Part shown: in pieces, positions 25,836 through 35,442 of the stretch
How the letters are laid out: each line of letters starts with the position of its first letter
Numbering within the stretch: position 1 is the first letter of the stretch
DNA from: a bacterium
Lineage (GTDB): Bacteria; Bacillota; Bacilli; Lactobacillales; Streptococcaceae
Length of the DNA stretch: 40,595 nucleotides
Assembly (NCBI GenBank): GCA_905221125.1
Contig: CAJNBY010000016.1
Coordinates: 1-40,595, forward strand
Direction: 5' to 3'
Made by a program: the position numbers and the translations under genes
Notes under the pieces: generated by a model
Database searches by the model: none
Told to the model about the DNA's origin: nothing
Seen by the model: only the letters and a program-made list of their open reading frames with translations

Positions 25836-26810
25836 ATGAAAACGCGTATTACAGAATTATTGAACATTGATTATCCTATTTTCCAAGGAGGAATGGCCTG
25901 GGTTGCGGATGGTGATTTGGCAGGGGCTGTTTCCAAGGCTGGAGGACTAGGCATTATCGGTGGGGGAAATGCCCCTAAAGAAGTTGTCAAGGCAAATATT
26001 GATAAAATCAAATCATTGACGGATAAACCCTTTGGTGTCAACATCATGCTCTTGTCTCCCTTTGTGGAAGATATTGTAGATCTCGTTATCGAGGAAGGTG
26101 TTAAGGTTGTTACAACAGGCGCAGGAAATCCTGGTAAATACATGGAACGCTTCCACGAAGCTGGGATCACTGTTATTCCTGTTGTACCAAGTGTTGCTTT
26201 AGCTAAACGCATGGAGAAAATTGGTGCGGACGCTGTTATTGCAGAAGGAATGGAAGCTGGGGGGCATATCGGTAAATTAACAACTATGACCTTGGTACGC
26301 CAGGTAGCTGCAGCTGTATCTATTCCCGTTATTGCTGCAGGAGGGATTGCAGATGGTGAAGGTGCTGCCGCTGGCTTTATGCTAGGTGCAGAGGCTGTTC
26401 AGGTTGGAACACGTTTTGTCGTTGCAAAAGAGTCTAATGCCCATCCAAATTATAAGGCCAAGATTTTAAAAGCTAGAGATATTGATACTACGATTTCAGC
26501 TCAACACTTTGGACATGCTGTTCGTGCTATTAAAAATCAGTTGACTCGTGATTTTGAAAAAGCTGAGAAAGATGCCTTTAAACAGGAAAATCCTGATTTG
26601 GAAATTTTTGAACAAATGGGAGCAGGTGCCCTAGCCAAAGCAGTTGTTCACGGAGATGTGGATGGCGGATCTGTCATGGCTGGTCAAATTGCGGGGCTTG
26701 TTTCCAAAGAAGAAACAGCTGAAGAAATCCTAAAAGATTTGTACTATGGAGCAGCTAAGAAAATTCAAGAAGAAGCCTCTCGTTGGGGAGGAGTTGTAAG
26801 AAATGACTAA
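25836..26810 (+). CDS. fabK: FabK, FMN-dependent enoyl-ACP reductase II
   Basis: Reduces trans-2-enoyl-ACP with NAD(P)H through FMN, and replaces FabI, making the organism naturally insensitive to triclosan-type inhibitors. The protein has 324 residues in a TIM barrel related to nitronate monooxygenase. IFQGGMAWVADGDLAGAVSKAGGLGIIGGG at 15-44 in part and EGMEAGGHIG (H144) are characteristic, as is PVIAAGGIADGEG. The ATG has GGAGG upstream. It overlaps fabD by 8 bases. Controlled by the FabT box upstream. Confidence 0.98.
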   Translation: MKTRITELLNIDYPIFQGGMAWVADGDLAGAVSKAGGLGIIGGGNAPKEVVKANIDKIKSLTDKPFGVNIMLLSPFVEDIVDLVIEEGVKVVTTGAGNPGKYMERFHEAGITVIPVVPSVALAKRMEKIGADAVIAEGMEAGGHIGKLTTMTLVRQVAAAVSIPVIAAGGIADGEGAAAGFMLGAEAVQVGTRFVVAKESNAHPNYKAKILKARDIDTTISAQHFGHAVRAIKNQLTRDFEKAEKDAFKQENPDLEIFEQMGAGALAKAVVHGDVDGGSVMAGQIAGLVSKEETAEEILKDLYYGAAKKIQEEASRWGGVVRND

Positions 26811-27723
26811 AACAGCCTTTTTATTTGCTGGCCAAGGTGCCCAGTATTTAGGGATGGGACGGGACCTTTATGATCAGTATCCAATTGTCAAAGAAACGAT
26901 TGATCGAGCGAGTCAGGTCCTCGGTTATGATTTGCGTCATCTCATCGATACAGAAGCAGAAAAACTCAATCAGACCCGTTATACGCAACCAGCCATTCTA
27001 GCGACTTCGGTTGCAATCTACCGTTTATTGCAAGAAAAGGGTTATCAGCCTGATATGGTTGCTGGTTTGTCCCTTGGGGAATATTCTGCCTTGGTGGCCA
27101 GCGGCACCTTGGATTTTGAAGATGCGGTAGCCTTGGTAGCTAAGCGTGGGGCCTATATGGAAGAAGCGACTCCTGCTGGATCTGGCAAGATGGTAGCAGT
27201 TCTCAATACGCCAGTAGAGGTCATTGAGGAAGCCTGTCAAAAAGCTTCTGAACTTGGAGTGGTTACCCCAGCCAACTATAACACACCTGCACAAATCGTC
27301 ATTGGTGGAGAAGTGGTTGCGGTTGACCGAGCGGTTGAACTTTTGCAGGAAGCTGGTGCCAAACGCTTGATTCCTCTCAAGGTTTCAGGATCTTTTCATA
27401 CCGCTCTTCTTGAGCCTGCTAGCCAGAAACTAGCTGAAACCCTAGCTCAGGTAAGTTTTTCAGATTTTACTTGTCCCCTAGTTGGTAATACAGAAGCTGC
27501 TGTTATGCAAAAAGAAGACATTGCTCAACTTTTGACGCGTCAGGTCAAGGAACCAGTTCGTTTCTATGAAAGTATTGCAGTTATGCAAGAAGCAGGCGTA
27601 ACCAACTTTATCGAGATTGGACCGGGGAAAGTTTTGTCAGCTTTTGTTAAAAAAATTGATAAGACGGCTAAACTAGCCACTGTTGAAGATCAGGCGAGCT
27701 TGGAAGCTCTTCTAGGAAACTAG
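26803..27723 (+). CDS. fabD: FabD, malonyl-CoA:ACP transacylase
   Basis: Transfers malonyl from CoA to ACP, supplying the extender unit for FabH and FabF. The protein has 306 residues, of normal length. Family motifs are FLFAGQGAQYLGMG at 7-20, the nucleophile S90 in GLSLGEYSAL, and H199 in VSGSFHTALL; EIGPGKVL lies near the end. It overlaps fabK by 8 bases, with GGAGG just inside fabK. Confidence 0.98.
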   Translation: MTKTAFLFAGQGAQYLGMGRDLYDQYPIVKETIDRASQVLGYDLRHLIDTEAEKLNQTRYTQPAILATSVAIYRLLQEKGYQPDMVAGLSLGEYSALVASGTLDFEDAVALVAKRGAYMEEATPAGSGKMVAVLNTPVEVIEEACQKASELGVVTPANYNTPAQIVIGGEVVAVDRAVELLQEAGAKRLIPLKVSGSFHTALLEPASQKLAETLAQVSFSDFTCPLVGNTEAAVMQKEDIAQLLTRQVKEPVRFYESIAVMQEAGVTNFIEIGPGKVLSAFVKKIDKTAKLATVEDQASLEALLGN

Positions 27724-27766
27724 TAATCCCTTCTCCCATAAATACAGGAGGAAACAGGAGAAAAGA

Positions 27767-28498
27767 ATGCAACTAAAAAATAAAAATATCTTTATTACAG
27801 GTTCGAGTCGTGGAATTGGTCTTGCCATCGCCCACAAGTTTGCTCAAGTAGGGGCTAACATCGTCTTAAACAGTCGTGGGGCTATCCCAGAAGAATTGCT
27901 CACTGAGTTTTCAGACTACGGTGTCAAGGTAGTTCCTATATCAGGAGACGTGTCAGATTGTGCAGACGCTAAGCGTATGGTTGATCAAGCTATTGCAGAG
28001 CTGGGTTCAGTAGATGTTTTGGTTAACAATGCAGGAATTACCCAAGATACCCTGATGCTCAAGATGACAGAAGCAGATTTTGAAAAAGTGCTCAAGGTTA
28101 ACTTGACTGGTGCCTTTAACATGACACAATCAGTCTTGAAACCGATGATGAAAGCCAGAGAAGGTGCTATCATTAATATGTCTAGTGTTGTTGGTTTGAT
28201 GGGCAATATCGGTCAAGCTAACTATGCAGCTTCTAAGGCTGGTTTGATTGGTTTTACCAAGTCTGTGGCGCGTGAAGTGGCCAATCGCAATATCAGGGTT
28301 AATGCCATTGCACCTGGAATGATTGAGTCCGATATGACAGCAGTTCTATCAGACAAGGTAAAAGATGCTATGCTGGCCCAAATTCCTATGAAAGAATTTG
28401 GGCAGGCAGAGCAGGTTGCAGATTTGACAGTATTTTTAGCAGGCCAAGATTATCTAACTGGTCAAGTGGTTGCCATTGATGGTGGCTTAAGTATGTAG
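27767..28498 (+). CDS. fabG: FabG, 3-oxoacyl-ACP reductase
   Basis: NADPH-dependent reduction of 3-oxoacyl-ACP. The protein has 243 residues of the classical short-chain dehydrogenase type: cofactor loop TGSSRGIG at 11-18, NNAG at 87-90, and catalytic N112, S140, Y153 and K157 (YAASK). Two purine-rich sites precede the ATG; the nearer (AGGAG at 27756-27760) is well spaced. A TTCTCC/GGAGAA repeat (27731-27736 with 27758-27763) could fold over that ribosome site and temper translation, but this is speculative. Confidence 0.98.
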   Translation: MQLKNKNIFITGSSRGIGLAIAHKFAQVGANIVLNSRGAIPEELLTEFSDYGVKVVPISGDVSDCADAKRMVDQAIAELGSVDVLVNNAGITQDTLMLKMTEADFEKVLKVNLTGAFNMTQSVLKPMMKAREGAIINMSSVVGLMGNIGQANYAASKAGLIGFTKSVAREVANRNIRVNAIAPGMIESDMTAVLSDKVKDAMLAQIPMKEFGQAEQVADLTVFLAGQDYLTGQVVAIDGGLSM

Positions 28499-28519
28499 CA
28501 GAAGCTAGAGGTGAAAAAG

Positions 28520-29755
28520 ATGAAACTAAATCGCGTAGTAGTAACAGGTTATGGAGTAACATCTCCAATTGGAAATACACCAGAAGAATTTTGGAACAGT
28601 TTGACAACTGGAAAAATCGGCATTGGTCAAATTACGAAATTTGATCATAGTGACTTTGATGTGCATAATGCGGCAGAAATCCAAGATTTTCCTTTTGATA
28701 AATACTTTGTTAAGAAAGATACCAATCGTTTTGATAACTACTCTTTGTATGCCTTGTACGCAGCCCAAGAAGCTGTCAATCACGCTAATCTCGATGTAGA
28801 GACTCTTGATAAAGATCGTTTTGGTGTTATCGTGGCCTCTGGTATTGGTGGAATCAAAGAAATTGAAGATCAAGTGCTCCGCCTAAATGACAAAGGACCA
28901 AAACGTGTGAAACCATTGACCCTTCCAAAAGCCTTGCCAAATATGGCTTCAGGAAATGTTGCTATGCGTTTTGGAGCAAACGGTGTTTGTAAATCTATCA
29001 ATACTGCTTGTGCTTCATCAAATGATGCGATTGGGGATGCTTTCCGCTCAATTAAATTTGGTTTCCAAGATGTTATGTTGGTAGGTGGTTCAGAAGCCTC
29101 TATCACACCTTTTGCTATTGCTGGTTTCCAAGCCCTAACTGCTCTCTCAACTACAGAGGACCCAACTCGTGCTTCCATTCCATTTGATAAGGACCGTAAT
29201 GGTTTTGTCATGGGTGAAGGTTCTGGGATGTTGGTTCTTGAAAGCCTTGAACACGCTGAAAAACGTGGGGCTACTATCCTTGCTGAAGTGGTTGGTTACG
29301 GAAATACCTGTGATGCCTACCATATGACTTCTCCACATCCAGAAGGTCAGGGAGCTATCAAGGCCATCAAACTAGCCTTGGAAGAAGCTGAGATTTCTCC
29401 AGAGCAAGTAGCCTATGTCAATGCTCACGGAACGTCAACTCCTGCTAATGAAAAAGGAGAAAGTGGTGCGATCGTGGCTGTTCTTGGTAAGGAAGTACCT
29501 GTATCATCAACCAAATCATTCACAGGACATTTGCTGGGTGCTGCAGGTGCAGTAGAAGCTATCGTCACAATCGAGGCTATGCGTCATAACTTTGTACCAA
29601 TGACAGCTGGAACAAGTGAAGTATCAGATTATATCGAAGCCAATGTCGTTTATGGACAAGGCTTGGAGCAAGAAATTCCATACGCTATTTCAAATACCTT
29701 TGGTTTTGGTGGCCACAATGCAGTTCTTGCTTTCAAACGTTGGGAGAATAAATAA
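28520..29755 (+). CDS. fabF: FabF, beta-ketoacyl-ACP synthase II
   Basis: Elongating condensing enzyme; with FabM it also carries unsaturated intermediates forward because FabB is absent. The protein has 411 residues. Catalytic C164 (NTACASS), H303 (NAHGTSTP) and H337 (FTGHLLGAAG) are all present. A GTG three codons earlier is in frame, but the ATG at 28520 is placed about 6 bases after AGAGGTG and gives the usual start MKLNRVVVTG. It follows fabG by about 20 bases and precedes accB by 2. Confidence 0.98.
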   Translation: MKLNRVVVTGYGVTSPIGNTPEEFWNSLTTGKIGIGQITKFDHSDFDVHNAAEIQDFPFDKYFVKKDTNRFDNYSLYALYAAQEAVNHANLDVETLDKDRFGVIVASGIGGIKEIEDQVLRLNDKGPKRVKPLTLPKALPNMASGNVAMRFGANGVCKSINTACASSNDAIGDAFRSIKFGFQDVMLVGGSEASITPFAIAGFQALTALSTTEDPTRASIPFDKDRNGFVMGEGSGMLVLESLEHAEKRGATILAEVVGYGNTCDAYHMTSPHPEGQGAIKAIKLALEEAEISPEQVAYVNAHGTSTPANEKGESGAIVAVLGKEVPVSSTKSFTGHLLGAAGAVEAIVTIEAMRHNFVPMTAGTSEVSDYIEANVVYGQGLEQEIPYAISNTFGFGGHNAVLAFKRWENK

Positions 29756-29757
29756 CT

Positions 29758-30243
29758 ATGAATTTAAACGATATTAAAGACTTGATGGCTCAATTTAACC
29801 AGTCAAGTTTGAGAGAATTTTCTTATAAAAATGGGACGGATGAGTTGCAGTTTAGCAAGAATGAAGCTAGACTTGTACCTGAAGTTGCAGCTCAAGTCGC
29901 TCCAGCGCCCGTTCTAGCAACACCAAGTCCAGTAGCTCCTACCTCTGCTCCAGTAGAAACTGTAGTGGAAGAAGTTCCTGCTTCAGCTGAAGCAAGTGTG
30001 GCTGCTGAGGGAGATCTTGTAGAGAGCCCGCTTGTTGGGGTGGCTTACTTGGCTGCTGGTCCAGATAAACCTGCCTTTGTAACAGTTGGTGATAGTGTTA
30101 AAAAAGGTCAAACATTGGTCATTATCGAAGCTATGAAAGTCATGAATGAAATCCCAGCTCCTAAGGATGGTGTAGTAACGGAAATTCTCGTTTCTAACGA
30201 AGAAATGGTTGAGTTTGGTAAAGGATTGGTACGTCTCAAATGA
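29758..30243 (+). CDS. accB: AccB, biotin carboxyl carrier protein of acetyl-CoA carboxylase
   Basis: Carries the carboxybiotin between AccC and AccAD in the first committed step of lipid synthesis. The protein has 161 residues. The N-terminal helical segment (about 1-40) is followed by a Pro/Ala-rich swinging linker (about 41-80) and the C-terminal biotinyl domain, with K127 in the invariant EAMKVMN as the biotinylation site. It lies 2 bases after fabF and overlaps fabZ by 4 bases (ATGA). Confidence 0.97.
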   Translation: MNLNDIKDLMAQFNQSSLREFSYKNGTDELQFSKNEARLVPEVAAQVAPAPVLATPSPVAPTSAPVETVVEEVPASAEASVAAEGDLVESPLVGVAYLAAGPDKPAFVTVGDSVKKGQTLVIIEAMKVMNEIPAPKDGVVTEILVSNEEMVEFGKGLVRLK

Positions 30244-30662
30244 TCGATATTCAAGGAATCAAAGAAGCTCTTCCCCACCGTTATCCTATGCTCCTAGTGG
30301 ACCGTGTCTTGGAAGTGAGCGAGGATACTATTGTTGCTATCAAAAATGTGACTATCAACGAGCCCTTCTTTAACGGCCATTTTCCTCAATACCCAGTTAT
30401 GCCAGGTGTTCTGATCATGGAAGCCTTGGCGCAAACTGCTGGCGTTTTGGAGTTGTCTAAACCTGAAAATAAAGGGAAACTGGTCTTTTACGCTGGTATG
30501 GACAAGGTTAAGTTCAAGAAGCAGGTTGTACCAGGTGACCAATTGCTTATGACGGCGACTTTTGTAAAACGTCGTGGCACGATTGCCGTGGTTGAAGCAA
30601 AAGCTGAAGTGGATGGTAAGCTTGCAGCTAGTGGTACACTTACCTTTGCAATTGGGAACTAA
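30240..30662 (+). CDS. fabZ: FabZ, 3-hydroxyacyl-ACP dehydratase
   Basis: Dehydrates 3-hydroxyacyl-ACP to trans-2-enoyl-ACP, the substrate shared by FabK and FabM. The protein has 140 residues in a hot-dog fold. [13 protein letters not shown] at 11-23, catalytic H47 in [15 protein letters not shown] and E61 in MEALAQ are present. It sits between accB and accC, splitting the carboxylase genes as in other streptococci, and overlaps accB by 4 bases. Confidence 0.98.
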   Translation: MIDIQGIKEALPHRYPMLLVDRVLEVSEDTIVAIKNVTINEPFFNGHFPQYPVMPGVLIMEALAQTAGVLELSKPENKGKLVFYAGMDKVKFKKQVVPGDQLLMTATFVKRRGTIAVVEAKAEVDGKLAASGTLTFAIGN

Positions 30663-30673
30663 GGAGGTTCTCC

Positions 30674-32041
30674 ATGTTTCGAAAAATTTTAATTGCCAAT
30701 CGTGGTGAAATTGCGGTCCGTATTATCCGTGCGGCGCGTGAATTAGGGATTGCGACGGTAGCGGTTTATTCAACTGCCGATAAGGAAGCCCTTCATACGC
30801 TTTTGGCAGATGAAGCGGTTTGTATCGGTCCTGGTAAGGCAACAGAGTCTTATCTTAACATTAATGCGGTTCTATCAGCTGCAGTCTTGACTGAGGCAGA
30901 AGCTATTCACCCCGGTTTTGGATTTCTCAGTGAAAATTCCAAATTTGCAACCATGTGTGAAGAAGTGGGTATCAAGTTTATCGGTCCATCTGGTCATGTC
31001 ATGGATATGATGGGGGATAAGATTAATGCACGTGCTCAGATGATCAAAGCAGGTGTACCTGTCATTCCAGGTTCGGATGGAGAAGTGCATAACTCTGAGG
31101 AAGCCTTGATTGTTGCTGAAAAAATTGGCTATCCTGTTATGCTCAAGGCTTCAGCAGGTGGTGGTGGTAAAGGGATTCGTAAGGTTGAAAAACCAGAAGA
31201 CCTTGTTTCAGCTTTTGAAACTGCCTCTAGTGAAGCCAAGGCTAATTATGGCAATGGTGCCATGTACATAGAACGGGTCATCTATCCAGCTCGCCACATC
31301 GAGGTTCAAATCCTAGGAGATGAACACGGGAATGTAATCCACTTGGGGGAACGAGATTGTTCTCTTCAACGAAATAACCAAAAGGTTTTGGAAGAAAGCC
31401 CTTCAATTGCAATCGGAAAAACGTTGCGTCATGAAATCGGTGCGGCTGCTGTTCGAGCTGCGGAGTCTGTTGGCTATGAGAATGCAGGAACCATCGAGTT
31501 TCTTCTTGATGAAGCCAGTGGCAATTTCTATTTCATGGAGATGAACACCCGTGTTCAGGTAGAACATCCTGTTACAGAGTTTGTTTCAGGTGTGGATATC
31601 GTTAAAGAACAGATTCGCATTGCGGCAGGTCAGCCTCTGTCTGTTAAGCAAGAAGATATTGTCCTACGTGGCCATGCTATCGAGTGTCGTATCAATGCAG
31701 AAAATCCAGCCTTCAACTTTGCTCCAAGTCCAGGTAAGATTACCAATCTCTATCTGCCAAGTGGGGGAGTTGGCTTGCGCGTGGATTCAGCAGTTTATCC
31801 AGGCTATACCATTCCACCTTATTATGATAGTATGATTGCTAAAATCATTGTTCACGGTGAAAATCGTTTTGATGCCTTGATGAAAATGCAACGTGCCCTC
31901 TATGAATTAGAGATTGAAGGGGTGCAGACTAATGCAGATTTCCAGCTTGACCTTATTTCAGATCGCAATGTCATTGCTGGAGATTACGATACTTCCTTCT
32001 TGATGGAAACCTTCTTACCCAAATATCAAGAAAAAGAATAA
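30674..32041 (+). CDS. accC: AccC, biotin carboxylase subunit
   Basis: ATP- and bicarbonate-dependent carboxylation of biotin on AccB. The protein has 455 residues, of normal length. The N-terminal MFRKILIANRGEIAVRIIRAARELG is the standard start. The ATP-grasp domain shows KASAGGGGKGIRKV and the active-site FMEMNTRVQVEHPVTE with R in NTRVQVEH. AAGGAGG lies before the ATG, 11 bases after fabZ. Confidence 0.98.
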   Translation: MFRKILIANRGEIAVRIIRAARELGIATVAVYSTADKEALHTLLADEAVCIGPGKATESYLNINAVLSAAVLTEAEAIHPGFGFLSENSKFATMCEEVGIKFIGPSGHVMDMMGDKINARAQMIKAGVPVIPGSDGEVHNSEEALIVAEKIGYPVMLKASAGGGGKGIRKVEKPEDLVSAFETASSEAKANYGNGAMYIERVIYPARHIEVQILGDEHGNVIHLGERDCSLQRNNQKVLEESPSIAIGKTLRHEIGAAAVRAAESVGYENAGTIEFLLDEASGNFYFMEMNTRVQVEHPVTEFVSGVDIVKEQIRIAAGQPLSVKQEDIVLRGHAIECRINAENPAFNFAPSPGKITNLYLPSGGVGLRVDSAVYPGYTIPPYYDSMIAKIIVHGENRFDALMKMQRALYELEIEGVQTNADFQLDLISDRNVIAGDYDTSFLMETFLPKYQEKE

Positions 32042-32077
32042 AATGACTTCAAGAGTTTAAACCGAAAAGGGGAATCA

Positions 32078-32944
32078 ATGGCTCTATTTAGTAAAAAAGA
32101 TAAGTATATTCGAATTAATCCCAATCGTTCGGTTAGGGAAAAACCTCAAGCCAAGCCAGAGGTTCCAGATGAATTATTCTCCCAGTGTCCGGGTTGTAAG
32201 CATACCATCTACCAGAAGGATTTGGGAAGTGAGCGTATCTGTCCGCACTGTAGCTACACCTTTCGTATTTCTGCCCAAGAACGCTTGGCTTTGACGATTG
32301 ATATGGGAACCTTCAAGGAATTGTTTACAGGGATTGAAAGCAAGGATCCCTTGCATTTCCCTGGTTATAAAAAGAAACTAGCAACTATGCGTGAAAAAAC
32401 AGGTCTGGATGAAGCCGTTGTGACAGGAACTGCTCTTATTAAAGGTCAGACTGTGGCTCTTGGGATAATGGATTCCAACTTTATCATGGCATCTATGGGT
32501 ACAGTTGTAGGGGAAAAAATCACTCGCTTATTTGAGTATGCGACTGTCGAACAATTGCCAGTTGTCCTCTTCACAGCTTCTGGTGGGGCCCGTATGCAGG
32601 AAGGAATCATGAGTCTCATGCAGATGGCCAAGATTTCTGCAGCTGTTAAACGTCATTCAAATGCTGGCCTCTTTTACCTGACTATTTTGACAGATCCAAC
32701 GACTGGTGGTGTGACAGCTTCTTTCGCTATGGAAGGCGATATCATTCTGGCTGAACCACAAAGTTTGGTTGGTTTTGCTGGGCGTCGTGTCATTGAAAAT
32801 ACGGTTCGTGAAAGCTTGCCTGAGGATTTCCAAAAGGCAGAATTCCTATTAGAACATGGCTTTGTGGATGCTATCGTTAAAAGAAGAGATTTGCCAGACA
32901 CCATTGCTAGCCTAGTCAGATTGCACGGAGGGAGTCCTAGATGA
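32078..32944 (+). CDS. accD: AccD, carboxyltransferase beta subunit
   Basis: With AccA transfers the carboxyl group from biotin to acetyl-CoA. The protein has 288 residues. An N-terminal zinc ribbon is formed by C37, C40, C55 and C58. The crotonase-like carboxyltransferase domain contains [10 protein letters not shown] and [14 protein letters not shown]. It follows accC by 36 bases with AAAAGGGG upstream and overlaps accA by 4 bases, which suits the 1:1 ratio of the two subunits. Confidence 0.98.
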   Translation: MALFSKKDKYIRINPNRSVREKPQAKPEVPDELFSQCPGCKHTIYQKDLGSERICPHCSYTFRISAQERLALTIDMGTFKELFTGIESKDPLHFPGYKKKLATMREKTGLDEAVVTGTALIKGQTVALGIMDSNFIMASMGTVVGEKITRLFEYATVEQLPVVLFTASGGARMQEGIMSLMQMAKISAAVKRHSNAGLFYLTILTDPTTGGVTASFAMEGDIILAEPQSLVGFAGRRVIENTVRESLPEDFQKAEFLLEHGFVDAIVKRRDLPDTIASLVRLHGGSPR

Positions 32945-33708
32945 ATATTGCAAAAATAGTCAGAGAAGCGCGTGAGCAGAGTCGCTTGACAACCTTGGAC
33001 TTTGCGACAGGCATTTTTGATGAATTTATCCAGTTACATGGTGACCGTTCTTTTCGTGATGATGGTGCAGTTGTTGGTGGTATCGGCTGGCTTGGAGAGC
33101 AAGCTGTAACAGTGGTTGGTATCCAAAAAGGCAAGAGTTTACAAGATAACCTAAAACGGAATTTTGGCCAACCGCATCCAGAAGGCTATCGCAAGGCCCT
33201 GCGTTTGATGAAACAGGCTGAAAAGTTTGGTCGTCCAGTAGTGACCTTTATCAATACTGCAGGTGCCTATCCTGGTGTGGGGGCGGAAGAACGTGGACAG
33301 GGAGAAGCTATCGCTCGCAATCTCATGGAAATGAGTGACCTGAAAGTTCCGATTATCGCCATCATTATCGGTGAAGGTGGTTCAGGTGGAGCTCTAGCTC
33401 TAGCAGTCGCAGACCGCGTCTGGATGCTGGAAAATTCTATCTATGCCATTCTCAGCCCAGAAGGCTTTGCTTCCATTCTATGGAAGGATGGCAGTCGTGC
33501 CATGGAAGCGGCAGAACTGATGAAAATCACTTCGCATGAACTGTTAGAAATGGACGTGGTGGATAAGGTGATTTCTGAAGCAGGACTTTCTAGTAAAGAA
33601 CTGATTAAGACTGTTAAACAAGAACTCCAAACGGAGCTAGTCCTACTCTCACAAAAAACGTTAGAAGAGTTGTTGGAAGAGCGTTACCAACGATTTAGAA
33701 AATACTAA
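32941..33708 (+). CDS. accA: AccA, carboxyltransferase alpha subunit
   Basis: Partner of AccD in the carboxyltransferase tetramer. The protein has 255 residues, the short Firmicute form without the long N-terminal helix region of the E. coli protein. Motifs include [41 protein letters not shown] and [21 protein letters not shown]. The last gene of the fab/acc cluster; its start overlaps accD by 4 bases and it is followed by a strong terminator. Confidence 0.98.
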   Translation: MNIAKIVREAREQSRLTTLDFATGIFDEFIQLHGDRSFRDDGAVVGGIGWLGEQAVTVVGIQKGKSLQDNLKRNFGQPHPEGYRKALRLMKQAEKFGRPVVTFINTAGAYPGVGAEERGQGEAIARNLMEMSDLKVPIIAIIIGEGGSGGALALAVADRVWMLENSIYAILSPEGFASILWKDGSRAMEAAELMKITSHELLEMDVVDKVISEAGLSSKELIKTVKQELQTELVLLSQKTLEELLEERYQRFRKY

Positions 33709-33711
33709 TAC

Positions 33712-33745
33712 AAAAACTAGAACTGGCAGTCAGTTCTAGTTTTTG
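33712..33745. terminator. Terminator of the fab/acc cluster
   Basis: AAAACTAGAACTG (33713-33725) and CAGTTCTAGTTTT (33731-33743) form a 13-bp perfect stem with a 5-base loop, with A and T runs on either side. It is strong and can act in both directions. Confidence 0.95.
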
Positions 33746-33774
33746 AGGTTCTTACTCTGTGTCGAGGACACAAC

Positions 33775-33805
33775 AAAAAGTGCTTGGAAGACCAAACACC
33801 TTTTT
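33775..33805 (-). terminator. Terminator of the efp-asp23-nusB operon
   Basis: On the minus strand the stem GTGTTTGG/CCAAGCAC (one mismatch, loop TCTT) is bordered by A- and T-runs, directly after the nusB stop. A second small hairpin TGTGTC-GAG-GACACA (33758-33772) lies between this and the accA terminator, without a T-run. Confidence 0.88.
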
Positions 33806-33807
33806 GA

Positions 33808-34233
33808 TTATTCATTTTCTTCAGTTACAAATTGACTGAGTAGTCCGTTGATAAAGCGGGCTGATTTTTGATCTGAAAAATTCTTGGCAAGTTCAATGGC
33901 TTCATTGACTGCTACTAGTTGAGGTGTATCAAATGATGTGATTTCAAAGATACCCAAGCGTAGTAAGTTTTTTTCGACCAAGGTCAAGCGTTCAACTGTC
34001 CAGCCTGACTTGAGATGCTGGTTGATTTGTTTATCCAACTCGTCTTTTTGAGCTTGAACACCAGAAACCAAGTTCAGAAGAAAGGCAGGAATTTGCACAT
34101 CTTCATCTTCACGGTCATGTGTGTAGGCAAAGCGACAAGCTGTTTCCATATCTGTGTCGAATTCAAGGCTCATAAGAGCTTGAAAAGCGCATTTACGAAG
34201 TTCGCGTCTAGATTCTAATAATGGACTAGTCAT
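33808..34233 (-). CDS. nusB: NusB transcription antitermination factor
   Basis: RNA-binding protein that with NusE (S10) forms the antitermination complex on rRNA operons. The protein has 141 residues and an all-helical fold. Recognisable segments are [18 protein letters not shown] near the start, and late [29 protein letters not shown]. It overlaps the preceding Asp23-family gene by 8 bases, so it is co-translated as the last gene of the operon. Confidence 0.97.
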   Translation of the reverse strand: MTSPLLESRRELRKCAFQALMSLEFDTDMETACRFAYTHDREDEDVQIPAFLLNLVSGVQAQKDELDKQINQHLKSGWTVERLTLVEKNLLRLGIFEITSFDTPQLVAVNEAIELAKNFSDQKSARFINGLLSQFVTEENE

Positions 34234-34615
34234 TGAGGAAGTCCTCGTTAAATAGATCTTTCAACTCAGGTTTTGGTGTTTTATCTGGAACGATTCCTGC
34301 AACATGAATGTTGACAGCATCAAGTTCCACATCAGCCATATCACGAACAGCATCTTTTACTGCTTTTTGAATAGCAAGAGCAACTTTTGGTACTTTCACA
34401 CCGTACTCAAGATAGAGATAGATGTCAGCAGTTAGTTCTTCGTTGCTTTCTTTTAAGTAGACGCCGCGACCAAGAGAGAGTTTTGATAGGGTATCAGATA
34501 CGGATTTATTTGAAAATGAATGGACACCATCAACTTTAGCAGTTGCGATGGCAATGATTTTTTCAAGTACACGTGGAGCGATAACGATTTCGCCAAATTG
34601 TTCTTCAATTCCCAT
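34226..34615 (-). CDS. Asp23/Gls24 (DUF322, YqhY-like) family protein
   Basis: Protein of 129 residues of the Asp23/DUF322 family. Family features are [27 protein letters not shown] near the start, then [40 protein letters not shown]. In Bacillus subtilis the YqhY member lies between accBC and nusB, and its loss deregulates acetyl-CoA carboxylase. Here the homologue also lies next to nusB and faces the acc genes across a terminator, so it is probably the YqhY type rather than a general stress Asp23. It follows efp by 21 bases with AGAGG. Confidence 0.9.
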   Translation of the reverse strand: MGIEEQFGEIVIAPRVLEKIIAIATAKVDGVHSFSNKSVSDTLSKLSLGRGVYLKESNEELTADIYLYLEYGVKVPKVALAIQKAVKDAVRDMADVELDAVNIHVAGIVPDKTPKPELKDLFNEDFLND

Positions 34616-34636
34616 AGAATGACCTCTTTCTAGAGA

Positions 34637-35197
34637 TTAGGCACGAGAAACGTAAGTTCCTTCTGCAGTGTTGATGATCAATTTTTGTCCAGCTTCGATG
34701 AAGTCAGGAACGTTGACAACAAGTCCAGTTTCCATAGTTGCTGGTTTACCAGAACCTGTAACAGTAGCACCTTTGATAGATGGTTGTGTTTCAGCGACTG
34801 TCAATTCAACAGTAGTTGGTACAGTTACACCGATTACTTCAGTTCCGTAGAATTGGATTTTAACATCAGAGTTTTCAAGGATGTAAAGCAATTCATTTTC
34901 AACGTTTACGACTGGAATTTCGTATTGGTCGTAAGTTTCAGTGTTCATGAAGTAGGCAGTTTCATCCATTTTGTACAAGTATTGAGCTGGAACAGTTTCG
35001 ATAATAGCTTGTTCGAATTTTTCTTCTGGACGGTAGCTTGTATCAAAAGTAGAACCAGTACGGACATCACGCAATTTCATACGCATGATTGTGTTCCCTT
35101 TACCTGGTTTGTGGTGGCTAGCTTCCAAAACGCGGATCAATTTTCCGTCTGCAGTTTCAAATGTCATACCAGCTTTCAATTTGCTTGCTTCAATCAT
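34637..35197 (-). CDS. efp: Elongation factor P
   Basis: Relieves ribosome stalling at proline stretches. The protein has 186 residues in three beta-barrel domains, of normal length. The functional loop [15 protein letters not shown] carries the conserved lysine (K33) at the tip. The KOW-like N-domain starts [14 protein letters not shown] and the C-terminal OB domain ends [12 protein letters not shown]. First gene of the operon efp-asp23-nusB. AGAGG precedes the ATG, and an extended -10 TGGTAAAAT lies at 35240-35232 on the minus strand. Confidence 0.98.
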   Translation of the reverse strand: MIEASKLKAGMTFETADGKLIRVLEASHHKPGKGNTIMRMKLRDVRTGSTFDTSYRPEEKFEQAIIETVPAQYLYKMDETAYFMNTETYDQYEIPVVNVENELLYILENSDVKIQFYGTEVIGVTVPTTVELTVAETQPSIKGATVTGSGKPATMETGLVVNVPDFIEAGQKLIINTAEGTYVSRA

Positions 35198-35231
35198 GTT
35201 TTTACCTCTTTAATAAATATTATTACTCTTC

Positions 35232-35240
35232 ATTTTACCA
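35232..35240 (-). promoter_or_regulatory. Extended -10 promoter of efp
   Basis: Minus-strand TGGTAAAAT ends 34 bases before the efp ATG. The region 17 bases further up is only TTTCTT, so the extended -10 carries most of the signal. Confidence 0.65.
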
Positions 35241-35360
35241 TAAAAGGAATGAAAAAGAAAGTTGAAGGTAGGATAATGGAAATATTTATATAAATTTATA
35301 CTTGTACGAAAAAATGTTTTAGAATGGTATATTTTTCAATGAAATTTATAAGCAAATATC

Positions 35361-35389
35361 TTAAAAGTTACCTTGAAATATGATATAAT
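35361..35389 (+). promoter_or_regulatory. Promoter of the YSIRK adhesin gene
   Basis: TATAAT (35384-35389) with TG at 35381-35382 and TTAAAA (35361-35366) 17 bases upstream. AAGGTGG (35430-35436) lies 6 bases before the ATG. The surrounding 245-base gap between efp and this gene is very A+T-rich and shows nothing else I can name. Confidence 0.75.
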
Positions 35390-35442
35390 TTATAAGATTA
35401 TATTTGTACCTAAGTGTGCATATATATATAAGGTGGTAAATT

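Noticed and set aside
34685..35293. Plus-strand open frame of 202 codons across efp
   Set aside because: Antisense to the clearly coding efp gene; Phe/Ser-rich with no family resemblance.
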